Assembly: GCF_006716355.1 (NCBI RefSeq)
Contig: NZ_VFOW01000001.1
Location: 3,596,001 to 3,660,000, forward strand
Source of the DNA: Stackebrandtia endophytica
GTDB lineage: Bacteria; Actinomycetota; Actinomycetes; Mycobacteriales; Micromonosporaceae
Length of the DNA: 64,000 nucleotides
Direction: 5' to 3'
Positions 60,173 through 64,000 of the stretch are shown here, one piece after another. The position numbers and the translations under genes are program-made. Under the pieces are notes generated by a model, which saw only the letters and a program-made list of their open reading frames with translations, did no database searches and was not told the origin of the DNA. Positions within the stretch are counted from its first letter, which is position 1. Every line of letters begins with the position of its first letter.

Positions 60173-60350
60173 CGGGTGCGGTCGACTGTGCATGGCGTGG
60201 CCGGTGTCACAGCATGTGGTTACGCGGTGTAGCCTGAGGTTCCTCGATTCGGCGGTCGAGGAAACCTCATCATTCCTTTTTGGGCTTGGCCTGAGCGGTC
60301 GGTTGTGCACTGCCGCAGGGCATCGCGCCGCGTGCGTGGAGGGATACGGA

Positions 60351-60790
60351 ATGTCTGATCGAGTCGACTTCTCACCGACCGATGAACCGTGGATCGAAGT
60401 GATGCTGTCTGACGGATCCGACCGGTACTACCTCGCCGAAACGGCTCAGTGCTTGAAACGTCCCGTGCTCCCCCTGTTCCTCGGATGGCGATCCTGCCCG
60501 CCCGGGCGACGGATCGAGGGCGAGATCGTCGAGTGCCCGGTCGTTCAGGCGTTGGCGGACAACGACTGGCGAGCCGCCGAGTGGTATCGACGCATACAGG
60601 CGTCATCCGTCGTGCTCGACGTCTGGCGGGAACCGGCCGACGACGACACCGGGCGTCGGGAGTCCATCCAGGACCAGCCGATCAGCGTCAACGTCGACAC
60701 GGCTGGCGCGCCATGCTCCACGACACCGTTCGAATGCCCAACCCGCTGGGCAAAACCGAAGCGCATATCCCCGCGGCACTGGGAGGTTGA
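60351..60790 (+). pseudogene. cse1-cas5e deletion fusion, frameshifted
   Basis: The ATG at 60351 has GGAGGG upstream and begins MSDRVDFSPTDEPWIEVMLSDG, the usual N-terminus of Cse1 (Cas8e). From about codon 25 it changes to the C-terminal part of Cas5e: RYYLAET, then RPVLPLFLGWRSCPPGRRIEG. After DQPISV (about 60685-60695) the homology continues in another frame as RRHGWRAMLHDTVRMPNPLG, ending TGA at 60788-60790, the expected Cas5e end just before cas6e. Most of cse1, all of cse2 and cas7e and the 5' part of cas5e are therefore missing. The product cannot form Cascade. Confidence 0.75.
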
Positions 60791-60793
60791 CCC

Positions 60794-61438
60794 ATGTACC
60801 TGACCCGCTTTCCCGTCAACGTGTCACGCCGTGACTCACGCAAGTTGCTGGGATCTCCTCAAGCGATGCACGCTGCCGTCATGGCCAGCTATCCCCAGGC
60901 ACCCGACCCGACGCCCAACGCGCGAGTGTTGTGGCGCGTCGACCATACCGAGAATCAGTCCATTCTGTATATAACCGGCCCGGTCGAGCCAGACCTCACC
61001 GGATTGAAGGAACAAGCAGGATGGCCGACTCTGGAAGGCGGTTGGGACACCGTGGACTATCGCCGGTTCCTGGCCACGCTGTCGGCCGGTCAGACCTGGG
61101 CGTTTCGATTGACCGCGAATCCGGTTCGGTTCGCGCGTCCCAGGGATGGTCTGCCCACTCAGGCACTGGGACACGTCACCGTGGCGCAGCAGCAGGAATG
61201 GCTGCTGTCACGGGCGCCCGGCAAGGGCGTCAAGATCGATGAGGGGACCCTGGCCGTCCAGGATCGCAGGACCGCCGTCTTCAAACGGCGGGGAACCGAC
61301 GTCACGCTACGCATGGCGACCTTCGACGGGTTGCTGGAGATCACCGACGCCGAGTCGGCCCGCCGGGCACTGTGTGCCGGGATAGGTCGAGCTCGCGCAT
61401 ACGGCTGCGGGCTGATGACCCTGACGGCGGTGTCATGA
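60794..61438 (+). CDS. cas6e: CRISPR RNA endoribonuclease Cas6e
   Basis: 214 residues, full length for Cas6e (Cse3/CasE). MYLTRFPVNVSRR opens the first RRM-like fold, His26 in QAMHAAVMASYP is the expected catalytic histidine, and the C-terminal glycine-rich loop is GIGRARAYGCGLMTL. It cleaves pre-crRNA at the base of the repeat hairpin and stays bound in type I-E Cascade. Here its partners are lost or broken (see 60351-60790) and no cas1, cas2 or cas3 is found, so it is an isolated survivor. It lies 3 bp after the cas5e remnant and 95 bp before two CRISPR repeats. Confidence 0.9.
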   Translation: MYLTRFPVNVSRRDSRKLLGSPQAMHAAVMASYPQAPDPTPNARVLWRVDHTENQSILYITGPVEPDLTGLKEQAGWPTLEGGWDTVDYRRFLATLSAGQTWAFRLTANPVRFARPRDGLPTQALGHVTVAQQQEWLLSRAPGKGVKIDEGTLAVQDRRTAVFKRRGTDVTLRMATFDGLLEITDAESARRALCAGIGRARAYGCGLMTLTAVS

Positions 61439-61533
61439 CCTCAAGCGACGGACTGCCACCCCCCGCAGCCGGGAGCTAAATGATCATGCTCCGGATTCCG
61501 GGTTTCCCTGACTAGATGCCCAGGTCAGCTCTT

Positions 61534-61623
61534 GTGCTCCCCGGGCAGGCGGGGATGGTCCCGTAGAGCTTGCGCCAGTCGCGTTCGTGCATTGGTGCTC
61601 CCCGCGCATGCGGGGCTTCCGTC
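61534..61623. CRISPR. Minimal type I-E CRISPR array: two repeats, one spacer
   Basis: Repeat 1 (61534-61562, 29 nt) begins GTGCTCCCCGGGCAGGCGGG and ends ATGGTCCC, close to the actinobacterial I-E consensus. The spacer is 32 nt (61563-61594). Repeat 2 (61595-61623) begins GTGCTCCCCGCGCATGCGGG and has a degenerate end, as terminal repeats do. The 61-nt period is exactly the type I-E value. Both repeats keep the CCCCG/CGGGG hairpin recognised by Cas6e. Confidence 0.85.
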
Positions 61624-61694
61624 TGAAACGGAATCAACGAACTCTCGGTGTGGTTGTCTGGGCTGGTTGACAAGCTGTGTGAAAGGGGTCTGCC

Positions 61695-62546
61695 GTGACC
61701 GATGTGCTTCCCACTCTCGCGGTCACCGGGGCCACCGGGGTGGTGGGTGGTCGGGTGGCCGAACTGCTCGCCGAAGCCGGTGTGGCTCAACGGTTGTTGG
61801 TGCGTGATCCCGACCGGGCACCGCATCTTTCGGGGGCGTCCGTGGTCGTGATCCCCTCCTACGGGGACGGTGAGGCCGCCCGGCACGCGCTGCGGGGCGT
61901 CGACACCTTGTTCATGGTGTCGGGGACGGAGAGCCCGGACCGGGTCGACCAGCATCGGACGTTCGTCGACGCCGCGGTTCGCGCCGATGTCGGACATGTC
62001 GTGTATACATCTTTTGTCAGCGCAGCCCCCGACGCCGTCTTCACCTTCGCGCGAGATCACCACGCCACGGAAGAGCACATCAAGGCGTCCGGGTTGGGGT
62101 GGACGTTTCTGCGGGACAACTTTTATCTGGACTTCATGCCGGGGTTCGTGGGCGACGACGGAGTGATCAGGGGACCGGCGGCCGACGGACGGTGCGCGAT
62201 GGTGGCTCGCGCCGACGTCGCGCGTACCGCTGCCGCGGTCCTCCGGGATCCGGACGCGCATCGGGGCAGAACCCATGAGATCACCGGGCCGCAGGCGCTG
62301 ACCATGACCGAGGTCGCCGAGATTCTGTCGGCCGCCGAGGGACGTCCGATCACCTTCCACAACGAGACCGTCGAGGAGGCCTATGAATCACGACGGAAGT
62401 ACCCGGCCGCCGACTGGGAGTACGACGCCTGGGTGTCCACCTACACGGCCATCGCCGCCGGACAGATGGCGGAGGTGAGCGGTGACGTCGAGACCGTGAC
62501 CGGGACGCCGCCGATGAGTCTGGCCGAATTCCTGGCCGGGCGCTGA
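61695..62546 (+). CDS. NmrA-like NAD(P)H-binding reductase
   Basis: 283 residues. LAVTGATGVVGGRVAELLAEAG is the atypical-SDR nucleotide loop, followed by RLLVRDPDRAPHL (Arg for NADP phosphate), GVDTLFMVSG, and GHVVYTSFVSAAPDAVFTFARDHHATEEHIKASGLGWTFLRDNFYLD, the conserved core of the QorB/NmrA group. C-terminal EITGPQALTMTEVAEIL is also typical. It is probably an NADPH-dependent quinone oxidoreductase or a redox sensor. GTG start with GAAAGGGG upstream. It stands alone after the CRISPR remnant. Confidence 0.88.
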   Translation: MTDVLPTLAVTGATGVVGGRVAELLAEAGVAQRLLVRDPDRAPHLSGASVVVIPSYGDGEAARHALRGVDTLFMVSGTESPDRVDQHRTFVDAAVRADVGHVVYTSFVSAAPDAVFTFARDHHATEEHIKASGLGWTFLRDNFYLDFMPGFVGDDGVIRGPAADGRCAMVARADVARTAAAVLRDPDAHRGRTHEITGPQALTMTEVAEILSAAEGRPITFHNETVEEAYESRRKYPAADWEYDAWVSTYTAIAAGQMAEVSGDVETVTGTPPMSLAEFLAGR

Positions 62547-63060
62547 CCTCCCCGAATCGATTGCACCGGCATCGGGGTGCCGGAGGCTGCTCTCCAACCG
62601 GTGGTGTGCTGCCATGAATGGAGTTCACGGACGGTCCGGTCTTTCCGGATCACCAAACACACACCGCACCTCGCCGATTGCGGTCCGGTGCCGCGATCGC
62701 GGCGGTGTGCGTGGGCGCCGATCATCGCGGCGAGGGCTTGTAGTCGACGGTCCGGATCCTGGACCAGACGGGCTCGACCGTCGGCCCCGGCGTCGGACGG
62801 ACCTCACCGACGAACGGTGCGCGGCGACGAGTTCACCAACTCACGGACCCACCGACGAGCTCCCACGGAGTCGTGCGGAGTCCGTTCACAGGCGTCGACC
62901 AGGGACACTCCGGCCGTGCCGTGGCCCGCCGACCGCTGGCCGCGCGAATGTGACATTAGCCGGTCGCATCAGCGAAAATCTCACGGTTTGGCTGCGCACG
63001 ATCGGCAAATGGTGTCGTCTGGTCCACGGGGGAACGTGACGGTCACAAGGGGGATCAAGC
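62547..63060. other. 514-bp intergenic stretch without a supported gene
   Basis: Several open frames cross this region on both strands, but none has a family signature, a ribosome-binding site or a consistent codon pattern. The last 60 bp contain AGGGGG before the asparagine synthetase ATG. The stretch may hold a decayed gene. Confidence 0.35.
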
Positions 63061-64000
63061 ATGTGCGGAATTGCCGGTTTCGTGGGCGTCGTCGACGAGG
63101 ATGCCATTCCCATGTTGCGACGCATGGCCGACGCGATGGTGCATCGAGGACCCGACGGGGAGGGCTACGCCACCGGTCGGGAGTTCGGGCTGGCGCACCG
63201 ACGGCTGGCGGTCATCGACCGTGAGACCGGTGATCAACCGATGTGGACTCCCGATGGTCGCCACGCCATCGTGTACAACGGCGAGGTCTACAACTACCGG
63301 GAACTGCGGTACGAGCTGAAGACCCTCGGGCATGAATTCGTGACCAACAGCGATACCGAAGTGGTGTTGGCGGCGTGGCGTGAATGGGGTGACCGGGCGT
63401 TCGACCGGTTCAACGGCATGTTCGCGTTGGCGATCGCCGATACCGAGTCCGGCAACGTCGTGTTGGCGCGCGACCAGTTCGGTATCAAACCGCTGTACCT
63501 GGCCACCGCGCCCGGCGGCACCGTCGTATTCGGCAGCGAGTTTCGACCCATTTTCGCCTCGCATCTGATCCCCCGTAAACCTGACGACACCACGATCTAC
63601 CGGTATCTGCGGTTTCGGGTGCACGATGACACGGCGCGAACGTTCTTCGACGGGATCAGCCGGCTGTTGCCGGGGGAGCGCGCGATCATCACCCCCGACG
63701 GCACGATCCAGCGGGAGACGTACACGACCCTGTTCAGCGACATGAGGGAACTCGCGAAACGGCGTGAACCCTACAACCTGGTGGTGGCCAGCCGGTTCGA
63801 CGTCGAACTGCGCACCGCGGTCCGGCGGCGGCTGGTCTCGGACGTGCCGGTGGGGACCGCGTTGTCGGGTGGATTGGACTCCTCCACGATCGTGGCGGTC
63901 ACGAATGACCTGTTGACCGGGGCCGATCGGGACGCCGCGGCGGTGGGGCGGCATCAGCAGACGTTCTCGGCGGTGTTTCCGGGGCAGCTGAACGATGAGG
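63061..64000 (+). CDS. asnB: Asparagine synthetase (glutamine-hydrolysing), 5' part
   Basis: The first 313 residues are present; the gene runs off the window. Cys2 in MCGIAGFVG is the glutaminase nucleophile after Met removal. RGPDGEG, NGEVYNYRELR and TDTEVVL-like SDTEVVLAAW complete the class II glutaminase domain. The synthetase domain begins around residue 210 with the pyrophosphate loop ALSGGLDSSTIVA. It uses glutamine and ATP to amidate aspartate, or a pathway carboxylate in natural-product clusters. It is 5 kb from the metabolite locus and separated by unrelated genes, so primary metabolism is the default reading. AGGGGG precedes the ATG. Confidence 0.93.
   Translation, partial: MCGIAGFVGVVDEDAIPMLRRMADAMVHRGPDGEGYATGREFGLAHRRLAVIDRETGDQPMWTPDGRHAIVYNGEVYNYRELRYELKTLGHEFVTNSDTEVVLAAWREWGDRAFDRFNGMFALAIADTESGNVVLARDQFGIKPLYLATAPGGTVVFGSEFRPIFASHLIPRKPDDTTIYRYLRFRVHDDTARTFFDGISRLLPGERAIITPDGTIQRETYTTLFSDMRELAKRREPYNLVVASRFDVELRTAVRRRLVSDVPVGTALSGGLDSSTIVAVTNDLLTGADRDAAAVGRHQQTFSAVFPGQLNDE

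Noticed and set aside
62577..63224. Overlapping frames in the gap before the asparagine synthetase
   Set aside because: Arg/Pro/Ser-rich with no domain; some overlap the start of asnB.

Overview
The window is GC-rich, with strong G/C bias at third codon positions. Its gene families point to an actinobacterium: a DLW-39 small protein, the PadR/ino1 pair next to DUF5318 and a bifunctional penicillin-binding protein, a FadE5-like acyl-CoA dehydrogenase, a type I-E CRISPR remnant and many apparently leaderless mRNAs. The tRNA-Ala/DLW-39 and ino1/PBP neighbourhoods are usually close to the chromosome origin in this phylum. The lineage may be near Glycomycetales or Micromonosporales, but the sequence alone does not settle this.

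Layout. 1-11 kb holds small accessory modules: an efflux gene behind a probable leader-peptide attenuator, a TetR-controlled efflux operon with two matching operators, a frameshifted dehydrogenase, tRNA-Ala with DLW-39, and a MerR/short-chain-dehydrogenase pair. 11.5-24 kb is core-like: tRNA-Ser, a large secreted subtilase, PadR-ino1, DUF5318-PBP, a lipoprotein and an acyl-CoA dehydrogenase. 24-38 kb mixes a short orphan gene behind tandem repeats, a SpoIIE-type phosphatase, dCTP deaminase, a YdeP-like molybdoenzyme, an MscS channel, an unusual membrane-anchored Hsp70 and a beta-oxidation pair. A 183-bp MITE-like element sits at 33.35 kb and forms the 3' end of a small membrane-protein gene. 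The region ends in tRNA-Glu and tRNA-Asp.

38.2-57.8 kb looks like a specialised-metabolite locus. A leftward operon (glycosyltransferase, Gfo/Idh oxidoreductase, radical SAM enzyme, HAD phosphatase) diverges from a rightward one (nucleotide N-glycosidase-like protein, two DegT aminotransferases, a GT-B glycosyltransferase, a second Gfo/Idh oxidoreductase, a GT-A glycosyltransferase, ABC-F ATPase, aminoglycoside-phosphotransferase-fold kinase). A leftward block follows, with a paralogue of the first glycosyltransferase, a tyrosine-phosphatase-like protein and a heterodimeric ABC exporter. The N-glycosidase-like, GT-B and radical SAM trio resembles the CMP hydrolase, cytosylglucuronate synthase and cytosylglucuronate decarboxylase of blasticidin/mildiomycin-type nucleoside antibiotics. 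The surrounding sugar genes do not match any such cluster I know, so I read this as a candidate undescribed cytosine-nucleoside pathway with extra (amino)sugars.

58-64 kb contains a secreted endonuclease I fused to a P-domain, a DinB-like protein, a collapsed type I-E CRISPR-Cas locus (start of cse1 fused to the end of cas5e, intact cas6e, two repeats with one spacer), an NmrA-like reductase and the start of an asparagine synthetase cut by the window edge.
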